DNA of 5,843 nt. It comes from Bacteroidales bacterium (GTDB lineage: Bacteria > Bacteroidota > Bacteroidia > Bacteroidales > UBA932). The stretch is from positions 1 through 5,843 of the forward strand of contig JABUTQ010000288.1 of assembly GCA_021443605.1 (NCBI GenBank), written 5' to 3'. The notes below the pieces were generated by a model that saw nothing but the letters and a program-made list of their open reading frames with translations, had not been told where the DNA came from and did no database searches. Shown here piece by piece: positions 1 through 5,843 of the stretch. The position numbers were made by a program, and so were the translations under genes. How positions within the stretch are numbered: the first letter of the stretch is position 1; every line of letters starts with the position of its first letter.

Positions 1-623
1 GCGCGGTTTTTGGGATCGACATAGTCGAAAATCTTTTCTCCGCTCTTGCGGGTATCCATCTCAACCTCATAATAGAGATATTCGTTGATGTGCTCGAGAA
101 CACCGTGCTGCGATACCTTGAGGCGAAGGTCGTAGAGGGCTGCGAAATCGTAATCGACATCCATCCTCACGACTGCATTTTTCAGTGCGCTGCTGCGATA
201 GAGGAGCACTGAACCGAAATCGAAATCGTCTCTGAGAGAGCCCATCTGGTAGTCGATTACCGGAGCTTCCGAACGGACCCCGTCAACTACGTTGAAGTGG
301 TCTGCATAGAGCATATCGGCATTGGAATCGTTGCCGAGGTTCACCATTCTTTCAAGGGCGAAATGCACCCAGTCCAGGCGCGATTCCTTAGTGTAAATCA
401 ATGTGTATTCAGAATCTGCACGCTTTGCAATTTCTCTGATTGCCTTCGTGCTTTTGATAGAAGGGACGTTGATGACTTCATCTGCACCGGGTAGTGAATC
501 TTTCGGCGAACCTACGTTCATAAGGTAGATTTTCCCGACGAGGGCGTCACTTTTCAGATTGTTGATGGTCTCCTGACTCTGGATCCCATCTCCATAAGGG
601 ATGAAACAGTTGATTTTTGCCAT
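1..623 (-). CDS. Glycosyltransferase family 2-like protein, N-terminal part (3' end outside window)
   Basis: This partial gene starts at ATG 623 and runs off the left edge after about 207 codons with no stop. The visible protein (MAKINCFIPYGDG...) follows the order of a GT-A/family 2 domain. Y106-A-D108 stands where such enzymes have YSD/DxD, GSVLLYRSSALK (137-148) matches the usual acceptor-side VYRR stretch, YDLRLKVS (164-171) matches YDLxLR, and HINEYLYYE (178-186) matches HIPxxLYH. These are pattern matches by eye. The first strand (CFIPYGDG) and the metal motif (ADHF instead of DED) are degenerate, so this domain may not be catalytic. From memory, related Bacteroidales proteins are longer and carry a more typical GT2 domain further on, which would lie outside the window. 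It has no signal peptide, so it is probably cytoplasmic. It lies 39 bp behind the transporter gene, probably in the same transcript. Donor and acceptor sugars are unknown. Confidence 0.72.
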   Translation of the reverse strand, partial: MAKINCFIPYGDGIQSQETINNLKSDALVGKIYLMNVGSPKDSLPGADEVINVPSIKSTKAIREIAKRADSEYTLIYTKESRLDWVHFALERMVNLGNDSNADMLYADHFNVVDGVRSEAPVIDYQMGSLRDDFDFGSVLLYRSSALKNAVVRMDVDYDFAALYDLRLKVSQHGVLEHINEYLYYEVEMDTRKSGEKIFDYVDPKNR

Positions 624-653
624 AATATTGAGTTGAGTTTAGTTTGTTTGGTT
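624..653 (-). promoter_or_regulatory. G-free leader before the glycosyltransferase-like gene
   Basis: The 30 bases before ATG 623 contain no G on the coding strand and consist of short A/C/T blocks (AAAC, AACTC). No Shine-Dalgarno site and no TAnnTTTG box are seen here. An unstructured, G-poor leader of this kind fits translation initiation in Bacteroidota, where SD pairing is weak, and it supports ATG 623 as the start. The gene is therefore probably read from the upstream operon. Confidence 0.4.
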
Positions 654-662
654 CGAATATGA

Positions 663-1931
663 TTATGCCTTGGATTTCTTAGTCTCTTTGAAGAATATTG
701 CAAACAGGATTGCGATTGTGAATGCGTATCCGGAGAAGATGTACCATGCATTGCTCCATCCTGCCATAAGTTCCGTGCCGGCGAGCCCTGTAGTGTAGCG
801 AGATACAATTGCCTGAGCCACAAGACTTCCGATGGCTGCACCGAGTCCGTTGGTCATAAGCATAAAGAGCCCCTGTGCGCTGGATCTGATATCCTGATTG
901 GTGTTCTTGTCAACGAACAGGGATCCTGAGATGTTGAAAAAGTCGAATGCCACGCCATATACTATCATCGAGGCGATAAAGCACCAGACTCCGCTGCCCG
1001 GGTTGCCTACTCCGAAGAATCCGAAGCGGAATCCCCACGCGAGCATAGCGATGAGCATCACCTTCTTGATGCCGAACTTGCGGAGGCAGAAAGGTATCAT
1101 AAGGATACAGAGCGTCTCCGAAACCTGCGAGAGGGAGATGAGCATATTCGAGTGCCTTACTCCGAAGGTGTTCTGATACTCCGGAATGCCGCCGAAATCG
1201 CCGAGATATGTGTTTGCAAAGCCGTTGGACACTTGTAGCGCCGCTCCGAGCAGGAACGAGAAGATGAAGAATATAGCCATCCTCTTCTCCTTGAACAGGG
1301 CGAATGCCTTCAAGCCGATAGCTTCGACAAGAGACTGGTTCTCAGAAGCATTTTTCTTGATAGGGCAAGCAGGAAGGAATCCGTAGGCATAGATTGCAAG
1401 GACGATTCCCAATACGCCGGAAGCGATATACTGTATCGAATTTGTCTGCCAGCCGGTGAGATCCACAACCCACATTGAGGCGATGAAGCCCACTGTTCCC
1501 CAAACCCTGATGGGAGGGAAGTGTTTCACGGTGTCGAGCCCGTTCTGGTCCAAAAGCGAGTATGCGACTGAATATGAGAGCGCTATGGTCGGCATAAAGA
1601 ATGCCACGCTGATTGTGTATAAGGTGAACAGTGTCGAGAACTGCACGTTGTCTCCCGCGGTAACTCCGTAATATCCTGCGGCTATCATTGCGCACGCCGC
1701 TATGAAGTGGCAGATACCCAGCATCTTCTGTGCGGGAATCCACTTGTCTGCGATAATGCCCATAATGGCCGGCATAAAGATGGAAACTATTCCCTGAATG
1801 GAGAAAAACCAGCCGATAAAATCGCCCAGTCCGGCACCCGCAAGGTATCGTCCCTGGCTCGTAAGATAAGCCCCCCAGACTGCGAATTCCAGGAAGTTCA
1901 TCAAGATTAGTTTAAGTTTAATTTGTTTCAT
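663..1931 (-). CDS. Nucleoside:H+ symporter of the NupG/XapB family (major facilitator superfamily)
   Basis: The encoded protein has 422 residues, close to the length of E. coli NupG and XapB (about 418). It is an inner-membrane protein with about twelve hydrophobic segments, predicted to import nucleosides with protons. The opening KLKLILMNFLEFAVWGAYL (residues 5-23) is the family's N-terminal signature. Others are ADKWIPAQK (61-69), FMPTIALSYSVAYSLL (112-127), FPPIRVWGTVGFIAS (138-152), YGVAFDFFNISG (325-336) and SAQGLFMLMTNGLGAAIGS (351-369). The C-terminus is basic (KETKKSKA). I chose ATG 1931 because translation from there gives the family N-terminus; the in-frame ATG at 2018 adds 29 residues that lie inside the preceding permease gene. 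The start follows the permease stop by 13 bp with no clear SD site, so co-transcription is likely. The family is secure; the exact substrate (purine, pyrimidine or a modified nucleoside) cannot be read from the sequence. Confidence 0.88.
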   Translation of the reverse strand: MKQIKLKLILMNFLEFAVWGAYLTSQGRYLAGAGLGDFIGWFFSIQGIVSIFMPAIMGIIADKWIPAQKMLGICHFIAACAMIAAGYYGVTAGDNVQFSTLFTLYTISVAFFMPTIALSYSVAYSLLDQNGLDTVKHFPPIRVWGTVGFIASMWVVDLTGWQTNSIQYIASGVLGIVLAIYAYGFLPACPIKKNASENQSLVEAIGLKAFALFKEKRMAIFFIFSFLLGAALQVSNGFANTYLGDFGGIPEYQNTFGVRHSNMLISLSQVSETLCILMIPFCLRKFGIKKVMLIAMLAWGFRFGFFGVGNPGSGVWCFIASMIVYGVAFDFFNISGSLFVDKNTNQDIRSSAQGLFMLMTNGLGAAIGSLVAQAIVSRYTTGLAGTELMAGWSNAWYIFSGYAFTIAILFAIFFKETKKSKA

Positions 1932-1944
1932 ATCAAGATATTGT

Positions 1945-3042
1945 TTATTTCGGAGCAAGTCTGTACAAAGCGTACGCGATGAAGGTGTATAGCACGTTTG
2001 GCATCCATAGTGCGACAAACGGCGTGAGGGTGTCGGTATAGACGAACATCTCGCTGAATCGCAAGAAAAGGATGTATGAGAAGCTCAACCCGATGCCGAT
2101 ACCGATGTTGAGACCGATTCCACCGCGCCGCTTCCTTGAAGAGAGCGCCACTCCCATCACGGTGAGAATGAATGCGGAAAAAGGCATTGCGGTACGCTTG
2201 TGCTTCTCTATGTAGGCATATTTTACGATATCGTCTCCACGCATCTCCTGCATTGCGATTAACGCATTGAGTTCCTTTGCATTGAGGGTTTCCACGACAT
2301 TTTTCTTCCTGTAGAAATCTTCCAGTGTGAGGGCTATCACCGTGTCTCTGTCCCTTCCGTGCACCACCCTTTCGTTGCCATATTCGTCGTAGTCCCTTAT
2401 GAAATAGTTTTTCAGATTCCACCCCTGAATCTTATCGTCCCAAACGGCGGATTCGGCCGAGAGCTTCGATTTCAGCTTGTTGTCCTCCACGCTCTCCAAA
2501 GTGAAACGGTAGCAAGTGTTATTCCAGGAACTGAAAGACTCCACATACACAAATTCGCCCGGGGCTATCTGATAGTGGATATTCCTGTTTGCATTGAAAT
2601 ATTTGGATGTCTTGACGTACTGTTGCTCAAATTCCAACCTGGTGCGGTTGGCCGGGGGGATGACATATTGTCCCAACACAAAGGAGAATATGGCGATGAT
2701 TCCCGCCGACACGAGATATGGCACCATCAACCTCTGGAAACTCACGCCCCCCGAAAGGATGGCGATGATTTCGCTGTTTCCGGCAAGCTTTGACGTGAAG
2801 AAGATTACCGTGATGAACACGAACAGCGGGCTGAACATATTGACTATGAACGGAATAAAGTTGCAGAAATAGTCAAATATGATGGCGTTCAGCGGGGCCT
2901 GGTTATCCACAAATTTGTCCAGCTTCTCGCTGAGGTCAAAAATTATGACGATACCAATGATTATCAGCAGCGAGAAGAAGTAGGTGCCGATGAACTTCTT
3001 GATAATATACCAGTCTAATATTTTAATCTTAGGCTTGAGCAT
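1945..3042 (-). CDS. LptF/LptG (YjgP/YjgQ) family permease, lipopolysaccharide export
   Basis: This 365-residue protein belongs to the membrane half of the LptBFG transporter, which pulls lipopolysaccharide from the inner membrane toward the LptC/LptA bridge. Three N-terminal membrane segments are visible (about 14-35, 62-84, 104-127), then a large periplasmic domain (about 130-275, of the beta-jellyroll kind in this family), then three C-terminal segments (about 284-302, 309-328, 338-361). Residues 86-104 (AGNSEIIAILSGGVSFQRL) match the cytoplasmic coupling-helix region that contacts the LptB ATPase. Its length is typical. LptF and LptG cannot be told apart here; position after tgt makes me lean to an LptG-type protein, but no partner gene is in the window. 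Its ATG shares one base with the tgt stop (TGATG on the minus strand, 3044-3040), which suggests translational coupling and explains the lack of an SD site. Confidence 0.9.
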   Translation of the reverse strand: MLKPKIKILDWYIIKKFIGTYFFSLLIIIGIVIIFDLSEKLDKFVDNQAPLNAIIFDYFCNFIPFIVNMFSPLFVFITVIFFTSKLAGNSEIIAILSGGVSFQRLMVPYLVSAGIIAIFSFVLGQYVIPPANRTRLEFEQQYVKTSKYFNANRNIHYQIAPGEFVYVESFSSWNNTCYRFTLESVEDNKLKSKLSAESAVWDDKIQGWNLKNYFIRDYDEYGNERVVHGRDRDTVIALTLEDFYRKKNVVETLNAKELNALIAMQEMRGDDIVKYAYIEKHKRTAMPFSAFILTVMGVALSSRKRRGGIGLNIGIGIGLSFSYILFLRFSEMFVYTDTLTPFVALWMPNVLYTFIAYALYRLAPK

Positions 3043-4172
3043 CAGAGTCTTGATTCAATTTTTTTGATAACCGACTTTTTCCATTCCGCAAAATCACCTG
3101 CAAGGATATGCTCGCGTGCCTTGCGCACTACATCGAGGTAGAATGCAAGGTTGTGTTCGCTTGCAATCTGAGCAGCAAGCATCTCACCGGCAATTGTCAG
3201 ATGGCGGAGATAGGCTTTTGTGTAAGACCTGTCTACAAACGATGTGCCTTGCGGGTCAATCGGGCTGAAATCGTCTTCCCATTTCTTGTTGCGGATGTTG
3301 ATAGTCCCCTCCCAGGTGAAAAGCATTCCGTTGCGGCCATTGCGGGTGGGCATCACGCAGTCGAACATATCTACTCCGCGCTCTATCGCCTCCAAAATAT
3401 TTGCCGGAGTGCCAACCCCCATAAGGTATCTCGGCTTGTCTTGAGGGAGAATAGGATGCAGTATTTCAAGCACTTCATACATTTTTTCGGTGGGCTCTCC
3501 CACTGCAAGTCCCCCGATTGCGCATCCGTCGGGGTTGAGGGCGGCTATGTTTTCCGCTGCTTTTCTTCGGAGGTCTGGATAAATGCACCCCTGCACTATC
3601 GGGAACAGGCTCTGGCTATAACCATAGAGTGGCTCGGTCTCGTTGAAGTGCTTGATGCATCTTGATAGCCATTTCTCAGTGAGTGCGAGGGATTTCTCGG
3701 CATATTTGCGGTCTGCATCGCCCGGGCAGCACTCATCGAGGGCCATCACTATGTCGGCCCCGATGATGCGCTGGGTATCCATATTGTTTTCCGGAGTGAA
3801 AATGTGCCTGCTTCCGTCTATGTGAGATTGGAAGATGCACCCCTCTTCCGTGATTTTTCTGATTTTCGAAAGTGAAAATACCTGAAATCCTCCGCTGTCC
3901 GTGAGGATGGGACGCTCCCATCCGCAAAACTTGTGAAGCCCTCCCGCCTTGTGGAGGATTTCCAGCCCGGGCCTGAGATAGAGATGATAGGTGTTACCAA
4001 GAATTATCCTTGCATTGAAATCTTCAACTAAATCTCTGTGATACACACCTTTGACTGAGCCTACCGTGCCCACAGGCATAAAGATAGGAGTCTCTATCTC
4101 CCCGTGGTCGGTCTGAATCAGACCGCACCTGGCCGAAGTCTGCGCATCTCTCGCTTGAAGGGTAAATTTCAT
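3042..4172 (-). CDS. tgt: tRNA-guanine transglycosylase (queuosine pathway)
   Basis: Tgt replaces guanine-34 in the anticodon of Tyr, His, Asn and Asp tRNAs with preQ1, a step in queuosine synthesis. The protein has 376 residues, the usual bacterial length. Visible motifs are ETPIFMPVGTVGSVKGV (27-43), LGNTYHLYLRPG (58-69), TDSGGFQVFSLS (91-102, with D92 matching the active-site D102 of Zymomonas Tgt), D146 and Q194 (substrate binding), GGLAVGE (220-226), and FDCVMPTRNGRNG (270-282, nucleophile D271). C148 and V224 are the bacterial residues at the positions matching Zymomonas C158 and V233, which favours preQ1 over queuine. The three zinc cysteines are missing: G309, S311 and D314 stand in their places, with only the histidine ligand (H340) kept. 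ATG 4172 gives the family start MKFTLQARD; a TTG at 4181 is possible but overlaps a promoter box. The gene heads the four-gene cluster. Confidence 0.96.
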   Translation of the reverse strand: MKFTLQARDAQTSARCGLIQTDHGEIETPIFMPVGTVGSVKGVYHRDLVEDFNARIILGNTYHLYLRPGLEILHKAGGLHKFCGWERPILTDSGGFQVFSLSKIRKITEEGCIFQSHIDGSRHIFTPENNMDTQRIIGADIVMALDECCPGDADRKYAEKSLALTEKWLSRCIKHFNETEPLYGYSQSLFPIVQGCIYPDLRRKAAENIAALNPDGCAIGGLAVGEPTEKMYEVLEILHPILPQDKPRYLMGVGTPANILEAIERGVDMFDCVMPTRNGRNGMLFTWEGTINIRNKKWEDDFSPIDPQGTSFVDRSYTKAYLRHLTIAGEMLAAQIASEHNLAFYLDVVRKAREHILAGDFAEWKKSVIKKIESRL

Positions 4173-4178
4173 AACTTG

Positions 4179-4186
4179 CAAATATA
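4179..4186 (-). promoter_or_regulatory. Possible Bacteroidota -7 promoter box for tgt
   Basis: On the minus strand this reads TATATTTG, an exact match to the TAnnTTTG -7 element. No good -33 TTTG is found at the expected distance. Only six bases separate the box from the tgt ATG, so transcription from it would start at or within a few bases of the start codon. It would drive tgt and the three genes behind it independently of metK. Confidence 0.5.
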
Positions 4187-4205
4187 ATCAATCTGATTGA
4201 GTTAT
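4184..4205. repeat. Inverted repeat overlapping the tgt promoter
   Basis: The core is a perfect 6+1+6 repeat: TCAATC (4188-4193), T, GATTGA (4195-4200). The arms extend by ATAA on the left and TTAT on the right if one unpaired base (G4201) is allowed, giving ten matching positions per arm. The left arm overlaps the TATATTTG box. It could be an operator for a dimeric regulator; chance is not excluded in such AT-rich DNA. It lacks the T-run of a terminator. Confidence 0.35.
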
Positions 4206-4252
4206 GAAGAATAATTCAATGCGGATTTCGAGCGACCAGGAAGAGGTTAAGG

Positions 4253-5512
4253 CTAAAAATAGCCATAGAATGCTTTTTTGATGGAATCAACTTCGTCGAG
4301 GCGTTCCCAAGGGAAGAACCATACGGTTTTTTTCTTGGGTTTTCCGTTTTCGAGCACCTCAATCTTCTTCTGGTAGGGCTCTCTTCCAAAATGCCCATAG
4401 GCTGCGGTTGCCTCATAGATGGGATTCTTGAGACCGTACCTTTCGATGATGGCTGCCGGACGAAGGTCGAACATTTCGTTTATCTTCAGTGCCAACTCGC
4501 TGTCAGACAAGATTGTATTATTTGTGCCGTGGGTGTTGACGTAGATGCTTGTGGGCTTGGCTATCCCTATCGCGTATGATATCTGCACCAGCATCTTGTC
4601 TGCGATACCGGCTGCTACCATATTCTTTGCGATATGGCGTGCAGCATAGGTGGCGCTCCTGTCAACCTTGCTCGGATCTTTGCCGGAGAATGCTCCACCG
4701 CCGTGAGGGGCTGCTCCGCCGTAGGTGTCAACGATAATCTTTCTTCCGGTGAGACCGGTGTCGCCGTGAGGCCCTCCAATCACAAATTTGCCGGTAGGAT
4801 TTACGTGAAGTATATACTTGTGTTCAAACAACTTGGCGTTTTCGCACGAGAGGTGTGAAATGACTCTCGGGATGAGAATTTCCTGCACGTCTTTCTTTAT
4901 CTTTTTCTGCATTGCCGCAGTGGTGTCGAAATCGTCGTGCTGGGTGGAGAGGACAATAGTGTTTATTTTTATCGGATTGTCATTGTCATCGTACTCGATG
5001 GTAAACTGGCTTTTTGCATCCGGCCTGAGATAAGGCATAGGGGAGGGATTCTCCCTGCGGATGGCGGCAAGTTCCATCAAAGTGATGTGGGAGAGCATAA
5101 TGGGGAGCGGCATATATTCCGCCGTCTCGCGGCAGGCATAGCCAAACATAATTCCCTGGTCTCCGGCGCCCTGGTCCTTTTTGTCCTTTTTGTTGACCCC
5201 CATTGCGATGTCGCCGGACTGCTCGTGAAGGGCGGACAAAACGGCGCAGGATTCGCTGTCGAAGCGGTATTCGCTTGAAGTATAGCCAATTCTGTTGATT
5301 ACACGGCGAGCTATGCTCTGAATGTCAACGTAGGCATCGGAAGTGGCTTCTCCGCCTACTACTGCAAGTCCCGTGCTCACGAAAGTTTCGCAAGCTACGT
5401 GTGAAGCTGCGTCCTGACGAAGGAAATCGTCGAGAATCGCGTCTGAAATCTGGTCGGCAACCTTATCAGGATGCCCCTCTGATACTGATTCTGAAGTAAA
5501 AAAGTAAGACAT
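4253..5512 (-). CDS. metK: S-adenosylmethionine synthetase (methionine adenosyltransferase)
   Basis: MetK makes S-adenosylmethionine from ATP and methionine, releasing phosphate and pyrophosphate; it is a cytoplasmic oligomer and usually essential. The 419-residue protein shows the full set of family motifs: FTSESVSEGHPDKVADQISDA (from residue 5, with H14 and D16 at the active site), the signature GAGDQG (115-120), YLRPDAKSQ (161-169), HVNPTGKFVIGGPHGDTGLTGRK (from 236), and the glycine-rich phosphate-binding loop GGGAFSGKDPSKVDRS (271-286). The C-terminal AAYGHFGRE (370-378) is also typical. ATG 5512 is chosen because it gives the family N-terminus MSYFFTSESV. An in-frame ATG at 5524 and a TTG at 5548 would add 4 or 12 residues with no counterpart in the family; the TTG is, however, ten bases after a GGAGG. 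The gene appears monocistronic, as tgt behind it has its own possible promoter. Confidence 0.97.
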   Translation of the reverse strand: MSYFFTSESVSEGHPDKVADQISDAILDDFLRQDAASHVACETFVSTGLAVVGGEATSDAYVDIQSIARRVINRIGYTSSEYRFDSESCAVLSALHEQSGDIAMGVNKKDKKDQGAGDQGIMFGYACRETAEYMPLPIMLSHITLMELAAIRRENPSPMPYLRPDAKSQFTIEYDDNDNPIKINTIVLSTQHDDFDTTAAMQKKIKKDVQEILIPRVISHLSCENAKLFEHKYILHVNPTGKFVIGGPHGDTGLTGRKIIVDTYGGAAPHGGGAFSGKDPSKVDRSATYAARHIAKNMVAAGIADKMLVQISYAIGIAKPTSIYVNTHGTNNTILSDSELALKINEMFDLRPAAIIERYGLKNPIYEATAAYGHFGREPYQKKIEVLENGKPKKKTVWFFPWERLDEVDSIKKAFYGYF

Positions 5513-5533
5513 TTTTTTTAGCATTTTTTTCGT

Positions 5534-5563
5534 GGAGGTTGCAAGCAATCAAATCTGTCCTCC
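5534..5563 (-). promoter_or_regulatory. Possible hairpin in the metK leader (GGAGG pairing with CCTCC)
   Basis: In the metK transcript an SD-like GGAGG (5563-5559) is followed 20 nt later by a perfectly complementary CCTCC (5538-5534). Between them lies a small inner palindrome, TTGCTTGCAA (5548-5539). The whole element fits inside the predicted leader of about 60 nt. I do not recognise a known riboswitch class. The order (GGAGG first, CCTCC nearer the start) is opposite to the SMK box, so simple SD masking at ATG 5512 does not apply. Confidence 0.3.
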
Positions 5564-5577
5564 CCAGAAATTTGCCG

Positions 5578-5610
5578 CAAAGGTAAAGACTATTTTTTCA
5601 AAAAAACAAA
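5578..5610 (-). promoter_or_regulatory. Predicted Bacteroidota promoter for metK
   Basis: On the minus strand a TTTG (5610-5607) is followed after 21 bases by TACCTTTG (5585-5578). Both parts and the spacing fit the Bacteroidota consensus TTTG / TAnnTTTG. The predicted transcription start is near 5572-5574, leaving a leader of about 60 nt before ATG 5512. This is the best-formed promoter in the window. Confidence 0.6.
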
Positions 5611-5618
5611 AATTAGGT

Positions 5619-5626
5619 TATATTTG
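5619..5626 (+). promoter_or_regulatory. Possible -7 promoter box for the divergent lipoprotein gene
   Basis: TATATTTG is an exact match to TAnnTTTG. No clear -33 TTTG lies upstream; that stretch is an A/T-rich run shared with the metK promoter. Transcription would start near 5631-5633, so the ATG at 5633 would be leaderless and the ATG at 5654 would have a leader of about 21 nt rich in A. Confidence 0.45.
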
Positions 5627-5653
5627 TAGGATATGAAAAACAGCATAAAAAAT

Positions 5654-5843
5654 ATGAGAAAAATAGTCGCCTGTTTGGCTATGATGATTATGGTCGCTGC
5701 TTGTGTAAAGAGCGATCCCGCTTTTGTGAATTTTGATTCGGGAGTTCAGAATCCGTTTACATTTACAGCTGCAGGTGGCTCGCAAAGCATTGGTATCCAA
5801 TCAAATGCAGCTTGGACTGTCTCGGTTGACGGAAGTTGGCTGA
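5654..5843 (+). CDS. Lipoprotein with a BACON-like domain, N-terminal part (runs off right edge)
   Basis: This is the beginning of an exported lipoprotein. From ATG 5654 it reads MRKIVACLAMMIMVAAC: a basic start, a hydrophobic core and a lipobox (VAAC) with the lipidated cysteine at residue 17, typical of short Bacteroidota lipoprotein signals. An in-frame ATG at 5633 would add seven residues (MKNSIKN). I prefer 5654 because it leaves a normal A-rich leader after the promoter box, but either is possible. After the cysteine comes VKSDPAF, then FTFTAAGGSQSIGIQSNAAW and TVSVDGSWL. The alternation of beta strands, the AGG turn, SNxxWTVS and the final W look like a BACON or related Ig-like domain, found at the N-terminus of many surface or periplasmic glycan-binding and adhesion proteins of this phylum. 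No stop is reached, and the full function depends on the missing part. It diverges from metK and is probably regulated separately. Confidence 0.72.
   Translation, partial: MRKIVACLAMMIMVAACVKSDPAFVNFDSGVQNPFTFTAAGGSQSIGIQSNAAWTVSVDGSWL

Noticed and set aside
1928..2422. Minus-strand open frame of 164 codons overlapping the permease gene in another frame
   Set aside because: The translation is rich in Arg and His with no membrane segments or family motifs, while the other frame encodes a clear LptF/LptG protein.
2359..2793. Plus-strand open frame of 144 codons antisense to the permease
   Set aside because: It has no recognisable domain, promoter or leader, and is fully explained as a shadow of the permease gene.
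3108..3665. Long plus-strand open frame (185 codons) inside tgt
   Set aside because: It lies wholly antisense to the well-conserved tgt gene, its translation has no recognisable motif, and its length follows from the codon pattern of the real gene.
4173..4252. preQ1 riboswitch before tgt
   Set aside because: The predicted transcript begins next to the ATG, leaving no room for an aptamer, and I see no preQ1-I-like hairpin with a C-rich loop and A-rich tail in the gap.
4251..4264. GGCTA-AAAA-TAGCC hairpin over the metK stop codon, as a terminator
   Set aside because: The stem is only 5 bp, includes coding bases, and is not followed by a T-run on the metK strand. It may still affect termination, but it does not support a terminator call.
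5513..5572. Known SAM riboswitch in the metK leader
   Set aside because: The leader is short and I cannot align it by eye to the SAM-I, SAM-II or SMK cores; only the GGAGG/CCTCC pairing is visible, with the arms in the wrong order for the SMK box.

Overview
The window looks like chromosomal DNA from a Bacteroidota (Bacteroidales-type) bacterium. Three things support this. Possible promoters match the TAnnTTTG -7 box of that phylum (minus strand at 4179-4186 and 5578-5585, plus strand at 5619-5626). Start codons have A-rich or G-poor leaders rather than strong Shine-Dalgarno sites. At the right edge begins a short lipoprotein signal peptide followed by what looks like a BACON-type domain. The genus cannot be fixed from this sequence. 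I see no mobile element, tRNA, rRNA or CRISPR array.

Layout, right to left along the minus strand. metK (S-adenosylmethionine synthetase, 4253-5512) has its own possible promoter and a leader of about 60 nt. After an 80-bp gap carrying a second possible promoter comes a compact set of four genes: tgt (tRNA-guanine transglycosylase, 3042-4172), an LptF/LptG-family permease (1945-3042, sharing one base with tgt), a NupG-type nucleoside transporter of the major facilitator superfamily (663-1931, 13 bp after the permease), and the N-terminal part of a glycosyltransferase-like protein (1-623, 39 bp after the transporter, cut by the window edge). One plus-strand gene, the start of the lipoprotein (from about 5654), diverges from metK.

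The four downstream genes are spaced like an operon but have mixed roles: tRNA modification (queuosine), lipopolysaccharide export, nucleoside uptake and probably glycan synthesis. metK is a housekeeping enzyme; SAM is also consumed later in queuosine synthesis by QueA, so metK and tgt are distantly linked in metabolism.

Most of the window is ordinary core genome. The points most worth a second look are the loss of all three zinc-binding cysteines in Tgt, the same TATATTTG-N6-ATG arrangement at two independent genes (possible leaderless starts), an inverted repeat over the tgt promoter, and a GGAGG/CCTCC pairing in the metK leader. I found no convincing new multi-gene system.
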